DNA of 16,006 bases from Promethearchaeota archaeon (GCA_014729315.1 WJKD01000725.1:1-16006), one strand, 5' to 3'; counted from the stretch's first letter, positions 7,207-14,082 are shown. Translations and numbers: made by a program. Notes: generated by a model from the sequence alone, not told the origin.

Positions 7207-8343
7207 TTATAAAAATCTATCGAGTCCTTTTCCTTTTTTATATTCTTCTGCGTTAATTATGATAGGTTCAACAACATCGATTATTCTCTTTGAAAAGTTT
7301 TTAACTTTTGAAAGTTCCCTCCTTTTATATATATCGATAATCGATTCTCTTAAATTATTGAGAATGAGCCCTGCCCATTTCATCTGATTATCGGATTTTC
7401 CAGATCTTATCGAATTTAAATATTCTTTATTCAGCAGAATTTCAGAAATCTTATAATTCCATTTTCTATAATCACGAGGGATCCATCTTTTTTCTCGTAA
7501 TGATAAATTATACTTTTTACAGAGAACGTAGAGCTTTTTGTGTAATTTTATTACATATTCATTCGATGGATAGATGTTGTCTTTATACAACTTTAACAAG
7601 GGGTCGATTATCGCTCTATATGGGCTATTTTTTAATTTTTTAATAAAATAATCCTTCTGCTCATCTCTTAAAGTTAAGCCCGCAGAAAAGAGTAAGAAAT
7701 CTCCCCCTGCTTCTTTAGTTTTTTTAATAATGTTTTCTAGATCTTTATCTTTATCTGTAAGATATGGGATTATAGGAATGAGATATGTTCCAACTTGAAT
7801 ATTATTGGTTTTTTCTTTGATAATTTTAATAGCTTTTATACGCTCTGAGGGAGGTGATGAATATGGCTCTAAAAAGCTTGCCAATTCGTTTTTCATGGTT
7901 GTAATCGAAAAACCTATGGTGCTCCAAGTTTCTTGTCCAATTCTATCTAAGAGGGCAATATCTCTCAATATCAACCTACTTTTCGTAGCAATATTTATAG
8001 GATATTTGTGCTTAGCGATTACCTTTAGAATTTTTTGGGTATTCTTAATTTTTTTTTCGATTTGTTGATAACCATCACAGACACCTCCAGGACCTATAAC
8101 GTCCGGAAGTAGAGTTCGAGATTTTTTTAACTGCTTATCTAGTATTTTATCAATATTTTTTTTAATAATAACTTCTTCTTCAAAATCAGAAAGATAATAT
8201 CTATTACTTCGGGCGTCGCAATAAATACATGCGTGCTCGCATCCTTGATATGGATTTATTGTATAACGGCACCAAAACCATGAGTCTGGATATTTAAGAT
8301 TATTTATCGCGGATTTGAATTCTTTTTCGATGTAGCTTACCAT
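7207..8343 (-). CDS. Radical SAM protein of the SPL (spore photoproduct lyase-like, COG1533) family
   Basis: This protein has 378 residues. The radical SAM cluster motif C-x3-C-x2-C is C35-EHA-C39-IY-C42 in NPYQGCEHACIYCDAR. This is the hallmark of the SPL-like/Rv2578c group rather than of peptide-modifying SPASM enzymes. Further family-like stretches are GVCDGYQQIEKK (about 87-98), ATKSRLILRDIALLDRI (about 119-135) and SITTMKNELASFLEP (about 145-159). No SPASM or extra Cys-rich C-terminal domain is present. True spore photoproduct lyases repair UV thymine dimers, but most members of this broad family have no proven reaction, so DNA repair is only a possibility. It precedes the sulfatase by 76 nt on the same strand and may be co-transcribed. 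I do not read it as the sulfatase maturase. The start ATG is at 8343. Confidence 0.82.
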   Translation of the reverse strand: MVSYIEKEFKSAINNLKYPDSWFWCRYTINPYQGCEHACIYCDARSNRYYLSDFEEEVIIKKNIDKILDKQLKKSRTLLPDVIGPGGVCDGYQQIEKKIKNTQKILKVIAKHKYPINIATKSRLILRDIALLDRIGQETWSTIGFSITTMKNELASFLEPYSSPPSERIKAIKIIKEKTNNIQVGTYLIPIIPYLTDKDKDLENIIKKTKEAGGDFLLFSAGLTLRDEQKDYFIKKLKNSPYRAIIDPLLKLYKDNIYPSNEYVIKLHKKLYVLCKKYNLSLREKRWIPRDYRKWNYKISEILLNKEYLNSIRSGKSDNQMKWAGLILNNLRESIIDIYKRRELSKVKNFSKRIIDVVEPIIINAEEYKKGKGLDRFL

Positions 8344-8661
8344 TAATCCTAATTAGCAACTAGAGTCAAAAAAGATTTATGTCAAAAGGTGAAAAATCGC
8401 CCAGTTAATTATCATGAGAAATATATGATAAGATGAAAGCAAATGAACAAATTTGAGCGTTTTTTCATTGATTATATATAAACTAAACATTTATGCTTTT
8501 CGATTATAGTTAATAAACAATTAATTCTAGTTAAAGTGCGGAGCGTAGAAATTTGTATAACCATTAGGTTCAGTAATTTATCGTTTTTGGTTTGTTAAGA
8601 TGTCTGAATGAAAAAGCACATTGATTTTATTCACTAAAATGTAAAAAGTTTGATACTATAA

Positions 8662-8690
8662 TTTTAAGAGAAATCTAATTTCTCTTAAAA
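8662..8690. repeat. Perfect 13-bp inverted repeat with 3-nt loop
   Basis: TTTTAAGAGAAAT (8662-8674), CTA, then ATTTCTCTTAAAA (8678-8690). The stem ends in A/T runs in both directions, as a bidirectional intrinsic terminator would. No gene ends nearby, so its role is open: regulator site, terminator of an unseen RNA, or mobile-element scar. Confidence 0.6.
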
Positions 8691-8975
8691 AAATAGTCGA
8701 TGAAAGGCAAAATGAAGTTTTTAAAAAATTCATACAAATTCGTAAATTTATACTTTTGGTTTTTGTATTATTTTAAAAAAAATTTTACATTAGAATCATC
8801 TAACCCGATTGGGACATTTTAACTTATTACATCCTATTCTCATCGTCAGAAGTCAAAACAAAAACAATTTTTTAGTATTCTGATGATATTGAACCATTAT
8901 TTACTTAGTACCTTTTTCAAAAAACTTGATAGAATCATAGATTTATTCACATAAATCATTATAAAGAATATTAAG

Positions 8976-8980
8976 AAAAA
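8976..8980 (-). terminator. T-run terminator of tRNA-Gly
   Basis: On the minus strand, TTTTT directly follows the discriminator base of the tRNA. An oligo-T run is a common archaeal transcription stop. Confidence 0.6.
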
Positions 8981-9052
8981 TGCGCCCTCCGGGAATTGAA
9001 CCCGGGTCCTCGGGTTGGAAACCCGAGATTCTCACCACTATACTAAGAGCGC
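8981..9052 (-). tRNA. tRNA-Gly (anticodon UCC)
   Basis: On the minus strand all four arms form. The acceptor is GCGCTCT/AGGGCGC (one G-U pair). The anticodon stem TCGGG/CCCGA encloses the 7-nt loop TTTCCAA with anticodon TCC. The T-arm is CCGGG-TTCAATT-CCCGG and the variable loop is short (GGAC). The discriminator is A (8981), CCA is not encoded, and there is no intron. It reads GGA and, by wobble, GGG glycine codons. It stands alone between a gene-free stretch and the decayed nep1 copy, with its own TATA box and T-run. Confidence 0.96.
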
Positions 9053-9072
9053 TTAGAAGTGTGCGTAAAAAA

Positions 9073-9083
9073 ATGATATAATC
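9073..9083 (-). promoter_or_regulatory. TATA box of tRNA-Gly
   Basis: The minus-strand sequence GATTATATCAT is centred about 26 nt upstream of the first tRNA base (9052). This is the expected archaeal TATA-to-start spacing. Confidence 0.55.
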
Positions 9084-9125
9084 TGTATGATCAAAAAATG
9101 ATCATTTCTTTTAACTTTACTGCTT

Positions 9126-9410
9126 TTAATAGAGATATAGAAGGTTATGAAGAATCTCATAATAGTAAATTGATTTATTTAATGTGGTCCACGCACCTAA
9201 TGGGTAAAAAGAAAGTGAAATCAATTTTTTAGATAAAGATAATCTAGCATTAGAAAAAGTGGAATTTTAAAATCCTCCGATAATGATCATATTTTTAGTT
9301 TTAACAGACGAGTAATTGCTTATATTCTTTCATAGCAGAATGAGGCAAGGCATTACTTAAAAGTTGAGAGGTGTAAATACACATCAGCAAAATAGTATAG
9401 GTTTTTACTA
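9126..9410 (-). pseudogene. Decayed duplicate of the 3' part of nep1
   Basis: Read on the minus strand this gives KNMIIIGGF-stop-NSTFSNARLSLSKKLISLS, then GAWTTLNK...YYEILHNLL, ending at a TAA (9126-9128). The intact Nep1 downstream copy reads KNIVAVIGGFQKGFFSKMVL, then SLSDRLISISK, DAWIVVSK and YEMAYNIF in the same order. DNA similarity is plain: TGAAATCAAT and AGATAAAGATAA are shared at 9216-9242 and 9537-9563. A further stretch (HSAMKEYKQLL against HKGALEYPVQDL) lies in another frame, so at least one frameshift and one stop have accumulated. The left and right limits are approximate. It lies directly downstream of nep1 on the same strand, as expected for a tandem duplication relic. Confidence 0.7.
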
Positions 9411-9454
9411 TCTAAAAATTCAAATTAATTTTAACATTATTGGTGTGAATACAC
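9370..9454. repeat. Two copies of GGTGTRAATACAC, 72 bp apart
   Basis: GGTGTAAATACAC occurs at 9370-9382 and GGTGTGAATACAC at 9442-9454 (12 of 13 identical). Each is itself a dyad, GTGT-N4-ACAC. The second copy sits just past the nep1 stop codon. They may be duplicated sequence belonging to the nep1 relic or paired operator-like sites. Confidence 0.45.
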
Positions 9455-9455
9455 T

Positions 9456-10130
9456 TTAAAAAATATTATACGCCATTTCATAGGAATTAATTATCTTACT
9501 AACTACAATCCAAGCATCGAGTTTATATTTAGAAATTGAAATCAATCTATCAGATAAAGATAAAACCATTTTTGAAAAGAAACCTTTTTGAAATCCGCCT
9601 ATTACTGCTACAATATTTTTAGAAATCTCACTTTGGAATAAATCTTGAACAGGATACTCCAACGCACCTTTGTGAGAAAATAGATACACCTCGGGATCCG
9701 AAATTGTATCGAGAAGTTCTACTAAATTTCCTCTAAATTGCGAGATGAGAAATCCTTCTTTAACTTTTATCTGCCCGTCGATTAATAATTTTGCCATTAA
9801 ACCCTTAAATCTATTAAAATTTCTGGTAATCCTTATTTCAGGATTAAAATGAAAAATCTTACTTCGATTGGTATGTAGGTATAGTTTTAAATTTTTGTTT
9901 TTATTTAATGGGGAGCCTAACGCGTTCAAAAGGCATAGATGAACAAGATCAGGTCTGCCCCGCTTCTGATTATCCCTTAAAAGATGCATTGCAGTATGAT
10001 GTAGAGCATTATCAAGGAGCTGAGATGCGTAATTCTTTTTCGATATAGTTCTTTTCACAGCTGAGTGAGAACGGATAGATTTTGGTATAAGTTCTATGCC
10101 AGAATCAACTAAAATTAAAATCAAGGGCAT
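9456..10130 (-). CDS. nep1: rRNA small-subunit pseudouridine methyltransferase Nep1 (Emg1)
   Basis: Nep1 is a SPOUT-class methyltransferase that N1-methylates a pseudouridine in helix 35 of 16S rRNA (position 914 in Methanocaldococcus numbering) and assists small-subunit assembly. Family signatures are visible: LVDSGIELIP at the N-terminus, ALHHTAMHLL, RGRPDLVHLCLLNALGSPLN (about 57-76), LHTNRSKIFHFNP...RITRNFNRFKGLM (about 86-112), and the SAM-site stretch VIGGFQKGFFS (about 176-186). The length of 224 residues is normal. I chose ATG 10130, since MPLILILVDS matches the usual N-terminus; a TTG 9 nt upstream (10139) would add three residues. It is the last gene of a minus-strand operon with the Rpp21 and YhbY-type genes (gaps of about 36 and 30 nt). 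A decayed copy of its 3' part follows downstream. Confidence 0.93.
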   Translation of the reverse strand: MPLILILVDSGIELIPKSIRSHSAVKRTISKKNYASQLLDNALHHTAMHLLRDNQKRGRPDLVHLCLLNALGSPLNKNKNLKLYLHTNRSKIFHFNPEIRITRNFNRFKGLMAKLLIDGQIKVKEGFLISQFRGNLVELLDTISDPEVYLFSHKGALEYPVQDLFQSEISKNIVAVIGGFQKGFFSKMVLSLSDRLISISKYKLDAWIVVSKIINSYEMAYNIF

Positions 10131-10166
10131 AAATAACAATTAGAGAAACGATTTAATAATTCTTTT

Positions 10167-10487
10167 TTATTTTGATTTAATAAAATATCTTTTAGTATAA
10201 TTGCATTCTAAACAAGTCACACTAATATGTGAGCCTTTTCCACTTCTAGATTGCATTCTTATTCTGCAATTATCGCCATACACAAGTAAGCTATAACATT
10301 TTTGACAAATACATTTTTTCCATTCTGCAGGAATTTTTAATTTAGCTCTTTGAGCGTATCTTCGTACTAAATATATATATCTATTAGCTAATTCTTTATC
10401 TATAGGGTATGTTTTTTCTGCTAATTCAAAGAGATATTTAATTCTCCCGTTAGCAATTTGTTTCATTAACCCTTTATTTCGACCCAT
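10167..10487 (-). CDS. rnp4: RNase P protein component 4 (Rpp21/Rpr2)
   Basis: This 106-residue basic protein is a subunit of archaeal RNase P, which removes the 5' leaders of tRNA precursors; it pairs with Rpp29 on the specificity domain of the RNA. The N-terminal half is two helices (IANGRIKYLFELAEK; LANRYIYLVRRYAQRAKLKI). The C-terminal half is a zinc ribbon with C61-x2-C64 (CQKC) and C92-x2-C95 (CLEC) as likely zinc ligands; C59 and C74 are extra. The segment ending RSGKGSHISVTCLEC is typical of the family. It lies between the YhbY-type gene and nep1, a linkage common in archaea. The product should act with RNase P RNA encoded elsewhere. Confidence 0.93.
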   Translation of the reverse strand: MGRNKGLMKQIANGRIKYLFELAEKTYPIDKELANRYIYLVRRYAQRAKLKIPAEWKKCICQKCYSLLVYGDNCRIRMQSRSGKGSHISVTCLECNYTKRYFIKSK

Positions 10488-10517
10488 TTTTTCTCATTTT
10501 CTTCTTATTTATTCGAA

Positions 10518-10775
10518 TTAAAAGGAGATGGAAATTATAAAAGTTTTGCCTCTCACATCTAAAACGGAAGAATTTGATGCGTTTGCGACTTGTTGCGCTA
10601 ACTCTTTTGTGTTAGATTTTGTTGCAATCGATTTCAACGCTTTCACTTTGATCGTTTTATAACGCTTTAAAAATTTATTAATATGACTAACGAATTCTTC
10701 GGTTATTCCCTTTTTTCCAAGAATACAATGAGGTTTTTCTAACAAAACTTTTTTAAAATCGTCGTTAGATGTCAA
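10518..10775 (-). CDS. YhbY/CRM-domain RNA-binding protein
   Basis: This 85-residue single-domain protein has the CRS1-YhbY (CRM) fold, a KH-like RNA-binding domain. The GxxG-type loop is G20-K-K-G23 in LGKKGITEEFV. The C-terminal strand (SVLDVRGKTFIIS) ends as in family members. The bacterial relative YhbY associates with pre-50S particles, so a ribosome-assembly role is likely but inferred. The start is TTG 10775, with a weak AGGT 8-9 nt upstream. It leads the minus-strand operon with Rpp21 and Nep1 and is divergent from rps19e. Confidence 0.87.
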   Translation of the reverse strand: MTSNDDFKKVLLEKPHCILGKKGITEEFVSHINKFLKRYKTIKVKALKSIATKSNTKELAQQVANASNSSVLDVRGKTFIISISF

Positions 10776-10863
10776 GAAAATTACCTAAATACAAAAAATT
10801 TTTAATTTATCTTATATTAAAAAACAATATAATTAAGTTAGTTAATAACCACATAAGTAAATT
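10776..10863. promoter_or_regulatory. Divergent promoter region between yhbY-type gene and rps19e
   Basis: These 88 bp of very AT-rich DNA separate two divergent translation operons. AATATAATTA at about 10827-10836 is a plausible TATA element about 25-30 nt before the rps19e start region. The minus-strand TATA for the other operon must lie in the same A/T runs but is not uniquely assignable. Confidence 0.4.
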
Positions 10864-11286
10864 ATGTCAATATTTGTTACAGAGCCAAGGCAGTTAATCG
10901 AAGCGATTGCCGAGAAATTAAAGGAATATCCCGAGGTCAAAGCCCCCGAAGGGAGTGAATTTTGGAAAACCGCACATTATAAAGAGTTAGCCCCAGTAGA
11001 AGACGATTTCTGGTTTATAAGAGCAGCGTCTTTAATGAGAAAAATAGCAAAATACGGTCCTATTGGAGTAAATAAGTTAAGAAAACAATATGGCGGAAGA
11101 AACAGAAGAAAAATGGGATTGGGTCATAGTTCAAAGGCAAGTGGAAAAATTATAAGAGTAGCACTTCAGCAACTGGAAGACGCAAATTTATTAAATGGTA
11201 CGGAGAAGGATGGCCGGAAACTTTCTCCAGAAGGGCAAAGCTTATTAGAAAGAACTGCCTACGCAATAATGAGAATTTCTAAATAA
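10864..11286 (+). CDS. rps19e: Ribosomal protein eS19
   Basis: This is a small-subunit ribosomal protein of archaea and eukaryotes, required for small-subunit maturation. At 140 residues the length is normal. Family landmarks include WKTAHYKELAPVEDDFWFIR (about 29-48), a winged-helix core with SLMRKIAKYGPIGVNKLRKQ, YGGRNRRKMGLGHSSKASGK, and the C-terminal RVALQQLEDANLL. The ATG at 10864 has no Shine-Dalgarno and lies close behind a TATA-like element, suggesting a leaderless or short-leader mRNA. It opens the plus-strand ribosomal block; the pdcd5 start follows 31 nt after its stop. Confidence 0.96.
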   Translation: MSIFVTEPRQLIEAIAEKLKEYPEVKAPEGSEFWKTAHYKELAPVEDDFWFIRAASLMRKIAKYGPIGVNKLRKQYGGRNRRKMGLGHSSKASGKIIRVALQQLEDANLLNGTEKDGRKLSPEGQSLLERTAYAIMRISK

Positions 11287-11317
11287 ATTCAAAATAAAAT
11301 TTATAGCGTGTTGAATC

Positions 11318-11656
11318 TTGAGCGAAGAGGATGAATTAGAGGAAATAAGAAAACGGAAACTTCAACAAATGCAAGAACAAGCGGCTCAGCAGCAGATTGC
11401 TGAAGCTCAACAGAAGGAATTTGAAAAAAAAAAATACAATCTGATGAGGAAGGTTTTATCTCAAGAGAGCCGTCAACGTTTAGAGAATATACGTCTTGTT
11501 CGGCCTCAATTCGCACAACAAGTGGAACTGCAGTTGATTCAGCTTTATCGAAATGGCCAGCTAAGAGGCGCAACTCCACTGACTGATCAAACGTTCAAAA
11601 AATTATTAAAACAACTTACCGGAAAGAAAAAAAAATTTAATATTAAAAACTTATAG
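11318..11656 (+). CDS. PDCD5/TFAR19-family DNA-binding protein
   Basis: This 112-residue protein is the archaeal homologue of eukaryotic PDCD5, a small helical protein whose archaeal function is not settled (nucleic-acid binding; chaperonin binding in eukaryotes). It starts with the acidic SEEDELEEIRKRKLQQMQEQ helix. A Q-rich helix and the three-helix core follow (VLSQESRQRLENIRLVRPQF; QQVELQLIQLYRNGQL; TFKKLLKQLT), ending in a basic tail. The start is TTG 11318, because an in-frame TGA lies just upstream and the next ATG is at residue 17. Its place between rps19e and rpl39e is the classic archaeal arrangement. Confidence 0.94.
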   Translation: MSEEDELEEIRKRKLQQMQEQAAQQQIAEAQQKEFEKKKYNLMRKVLSQESRQRLENIRLVRPQFAQQVELQLIQLYRNGQLRGATPLTDQTFKKLLKQLTGKKKKFNIKNL

Positions 11657-11671
11657 GTGTATTCGTTTAAA

Positions 11672-11833
11672 ATGGCAAGAAACAAGGACCTTCCATCGAA
11701 ATTAAGAAGGGCTAAAGCAAACAATCAAAGTAAATCTATTCCCAGTTGGATAATTATGAGGACTGGTGGTAAAGTAAGGAGTAGCCCTTTTACTCGACGC
11801 GAATGGCGTAATAGAAGATTAAGGAAAGATTAA
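11672..11833 (+). CDS. rpl39e: Ribosomal protein eL39
   Basis: This 53-codon gene encodes a very basic protein beginning MARNKDLPSKLRRAKANNQ. It contains IPSWIIMRTGGKVRSSPFTR and ends REWRNRRLRKD, the standard eL39 pattern. eL39 is an extended protein lining the lower exit tunnel in archaeal and eukaryotic large subunits, where bacteria have part of uL23. It is 15 nt after the pdcd5-family stop and 43 nt before rpl31e, so it is surely co-transcribed with both. Confidence 0.95.
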   Translation: MARNKDLPSKLRRAKANNQSKSIPSWIIMRTGGKVRSSPFTRREWRNRRLRKD

Positions 11834-11876
11834 ATTTTCAGATTGTATTTTTAGATCACTATTTTGAGAATGAAAA

Positions 11877-12362
11877 ATGGCAAAAAAAAAGAGTAAAGAA
11901 ATAAGTTTAGATGATTTAGAGGAGGAACTCGCAGAGGCCGAGGAATTTCTGGAAGAAGCAGAGGAGGAAGAGGAAGAAATTGAAGAGATCGAGGAGATTG
12001 AAGAGTTTTCCATCGAAGAAGCAGTTGAAGAAGAGGACGAGATAAGTGAGATATTTGAAGAGGAAGAGGTATTTGAAGAGGAAATCGAGGAGATTGAAGC
12101 ACCTAAAGAAGAAATCGTTGATGAACGAATATATACTATTCCATTATCGAAAGCAAGGCGCGGACCCCGAACCAAATGGGCAAAAAAAAGCATACGATTT
12201 TTGAGGGAATATATGAATCGTCATTTCAAGCCAGAATATTTAGTTATTTCGCAAGAAGTAAACGAGAAAATCTGGGAAAGAGGTATAAAAAAACCACCGA
12301 GAAAGTTAAAAGTAAGAGCAACTAAAAACATAGATGGTCTTGTGGTGGTATATCTTGCGTAA
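11877..12362 (+). CDS. rpl31e: Ribosomal protein eL31 with a long acidic N-terminal extension
   Basis: This protein has 161 residues where about 85-100 is usual. Residues 83-161 are a normal eL31: DERIYTIPLSKARRGPRTKW, KKSIRFLREYMNRHFK, and a C-terminal KVRATKNIDGLVVVYLA. Residues 1-8 are basic (MAKKKSKE). Residues 11-80 are almost entirely Glu/Ile/Ala repeats (EEEEIEEIEEIEE, FEEEEVFEEEIEEIE), strongly negative and probably helical or disordered. The frame is continuous and ATG 11877 is its only good start; an ATG immediately before the core is absent. eL31 sits beside the exit tunnel, so the extension would project near emerging chains, SRP or translocon partners. That placement is inferred from known ribosome structures. 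The extension could also be a nuclease-like decoy or a neutralising tail; function unknown. Confidence 0.92.
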   Translation: MAKKKSKEISLDDLEEELAEAEEFLEEAEEEEEEIEEIEEIEEFSIEEAVEEEDEISEIFEEEEVFEEEIEEIEAPKEEIVDERIYTIPLSKARRGPRTKWAKKSIRFLREYMNRHFKPEYLVISQEVNEKIWERGIKKPPRKLKVRATKNIDGLVVVYLA

Positions 12363-12504
12363 TTTCTCAAATTATAAGAAGTTTCAGAGATTTTAATTAA
12401 ACTCTAATTTTTTACAAGAAATCAAAAAAATTTCCTTTTATTATCATTTTCATTTTTTAGGATTAAAGTTTTAACCACTATTAAAAAGTATTATCCTCCC
12501 AACT

Positions 12505-12515
12505 CATTATATATC
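12505..12515 (+). promoter_or_regulatory. TATA-like element before the broken ORF at 12550
   Basis: CATTATATATC is centred about 40 nt upstream of ATG 12550, which leaves room for a start site around 12535. It suggests a separate promoter after rpl31e. Confidence 0.4.
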
Positions 12516-12549
12516 GCCGAGAATGAAGTCTTAGCGCAATTAATAAAAC

Positions 12550-12827
12550 ATGGTAGATAGAGTTCCAATTCACTTAATTATTGTTTGTGGAAAAATTTGC
12601 GGTGCGGTTTTCGAAAAATCTTCTCGAATTACTTTTGAAGTAATTGAGGAGTCAGAGATAAAATATCCCAGCAGTTTGGCTGACCAGATTTAATCCCCAG
12701 TGGAAGCTTTATAATCTCACCGACTAATACGCACCATACGATGGACTTGCAGATTATCGAATCGATGATTAAAGTAATGAAAAAAATACAGAGAAATTCC
12801 CATAAAGACATAAAAGGTAAAAAATAA
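12550..12827 (+). pseudogene. Frameshifted small ORF between rpl31e and tif6
   Basis: The ATG at 12550 opens MVDRVPIHLIIVCGKICGAV and then FEKSSRITFEVIEESEIKYP, stopping at a TAA (12691-12693) after 47 codons. If one T is restored in the ATTT run at 12688-12691, the frame continues QILIPSGSFIISPTNTHHTM, then DLQIIESMIKVMKKIQRNS, to a TAA at 12825-12827. The restored product is about 92 residues with coherent beta-then-helix character. I do not recognise it. Its slot in an otherwise conserved block, its own TATA-like element and the single break suggest either a very recent pseudogene or a one-base assembly error. The rest of the 553-bp space (12363-12549 and 12828-12915) shows nothing else that I can support. 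Confidence 0.5.
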
Positions 12828-12915
12828 AGCTGAAGAGATATTATTCTCCATAATTAAAAATGGTATGAAATTAAGTTTATTAAAAGCAACCACAAATTTG
12901 GAGTCTGTTTAATCT

Positions 12916-13587
12916 TTGGCTATCCTGAAGTCTCAAATTTTCGGAGGAAGTTTGATTGGTGTGTATTTACTATCAAATAATTCGTATGTTCTCTATCCGA
13001 ACTTACTATTAAAACCACTAAAGAAAAAGTTTCAAGCCACTTTTGAGGTTCCATTTTATCCGATGTCGATTAATAATTCGAATCTCCTCGGCATTTACTC
13101 AGCTTCAAATAAATACGGTATAATCATCCCAAGCATCACTCGTGAAGACGAAATAACAAAATTGGAATCATATTTAGATGGAGAAGCAGAAATAGGACTT
13201 TTAAACTCCAAGGATAATGCCTTTGGAAATTTAATCTTGTGCAACGACAAAGGTGCAATAATTAGCTCTTTCCTAAAAGAAAACAAAAAAGAAATTGAGG
13301 ATATCCTCAATGTTGAGGTGGTAATTTACGAATTTGCGAATTCACATCTACCAGGATCTATTTCTGTTGCAAATAATCTTGGCTGCGCTGTCCATCCTCT
13401 CACTAACGACGATGAGATTGAACTAATAAATTCTGTTTTGAAGGTTAAAGAAACTGATGTATCTACAATCAATAGAGGAATACCATACCTCAGTGCTGGA
13501 GCCATAGTGAACGATCAAAGTGGAATATTTGGTTCAGCGTCAACAGGACCAGAAATGATGAGATTGTCTAATGTTTTACGGCTTTGA
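12916..13587 (+). CDS. tif6: Translation initiation factor aIF6
   Basis: This 223-residue factor binds the large subunit and blocks premature joining with the small subunit. It has the five-fold alpha/beta propeller pattern of the family: repeated units with N-x-x-G-x-Y/I strands, seen at SLIGVYLLSNNSYVLYP, NLLGIYSASNKYGIIIP, NAFGNLILCNDKGAIIS, SISVANNLGCAVHP and AGAIVNDQSGIFGS, plus the CAVHPLTNDDEIELINSVLK stretch. The start is TTG 12916 (TTG GCT ATC CTG), as no in-frame ATG precedes the first strand. The rpl31e-tif6-rplX order is typical of archaea; here it is interrupted by the frameshifted ORF at 12550. In the gap that follows (13588-13812) I see only AT-rich leader sequence. Confidence 0.94.
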   Translation: MAILKSQIFGGSLIGVYLLSNNSYVLYPNLLLKPLKKKFQATFEVPFYPMSINNSNLLGIYSASNKYGIIIPSITREDEITKLESYLDGEAEIGLLNSKDNAFGNLILCNDKGAIISSFLKENKKEIEDILNVEVVIYEFANSHLPGSISVANNLGCAVHPLTNDDEIELINSVLKVKETDVSTINRGIPYLSAGAIVNDQSGIFGSASTGPEMMRLSNVLRL

Positions 13588-13812
13588 ATTATCATTGTTA
13601 ACTTGTCCATAAATCTTTCATAACTTGATTTATAATAAAATCCATTCAAAAATACCTTCAGAGTAGCACTAATAAATTATATAATTTTAAGCTCGCTTTC
13701 TATTGTATTAAAATTGGTTTTTTAGAGAGGTATATGAATTAAAAAGGTAAAGTTATTATTTTTATTATTATTTTTTTAGTTATTACTTTTAGCATCTAAA
13801 AATTGAAAATTT

Positions 13813-14040
13813 ATGTCGGAAATCAAGATATTTCGAATCATAGGCACTTACTGGAAAAATCATAAAAAATATTTATTTAGAAAAGAGATAAGAGCTCTTA
13901 AGGAAGAAAATGCAGTGGAAAAAGCCTTGTCGCAAATCACTTCAATAGGTCTTTTTAGACGACAAGTAAAGATCCAAGAAATAGAGGAAATTAGTCCTGA
14001 AGAATGCGAAGATTATATGATTAGAGAATTATCTCAGTAG
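13813..14040 (+). CDS. rplX: Ribosomal protein eL20 (LX / L18a)
   Basis: This 75-residue protein matches the archaeal LX form, about half the length of eukaryotic eL20. It starts SEIKIFRIIGTYWKNHKKYL, with FRKEIRALKEENAVEKALSQ and a C-terminal RRQVKIQEIEEISPEECED typical of the family. It is a large-subunit protein near the central protuberance region. ATG 13813 has no Shine-Dalgarno and follows a very A/T-rich leader. Prefoldin alpha follows 42 nt downstream, the usual archaeal neighbour. Confidence 0.93.
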   Translation: MSEIKIFRIIGTYWKNHKKYLFRKEIRALKEENAVEKALSQITSIGLFRRQVKIQEIEEISPEECEDYMIRELSQ

Positions 14041-14082
14041 AGAAGTTAAGAGTAATAAATAATTATCACAAGGTGTATTTTA

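Larger units (their letters stand above)
8344..8980. other. Gene-free AT-rich stretch
   Basis: These 637 bp have stops in all frames. I find no RNA gene and no coding remnant that I can support. The only clear structure is the inverted repeat at 8662-8690, plus the T-run that ends the tRNA-Gly transcript. Promoters for the radical SAM gene presumably lie in the left end. Confidence 0.6.

Noticed and set aside
7207..8343. Radical SAM gene as the sulfatase maturase (anSME)
   Set aside because: It has the SPL-type NPYQGCEHACIYC motif and no SPASM Cys cluster, so adjacency alone is not enough.
8880..8940. Box C/D guide RNA suggested by TGATGA at 8882-8887
   Set aside because: No D or D' box (CTGA) or terminal stem follows within the expected 50-70 nt.
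11819..12193. Ser-rich minus-strand ORFs opposite eL31
   Set aside because: They are the antisense reading of the GAA/GAG-rich acidic extension; the sense frame ends in an unmistakable eL31 core.
12629..12811. Minus-strand ORF of 60 codons
   Set aside because: It overlaps the plus-strand broken ORF, has no family features or start context, and the plus-strand reading is more protein-like.
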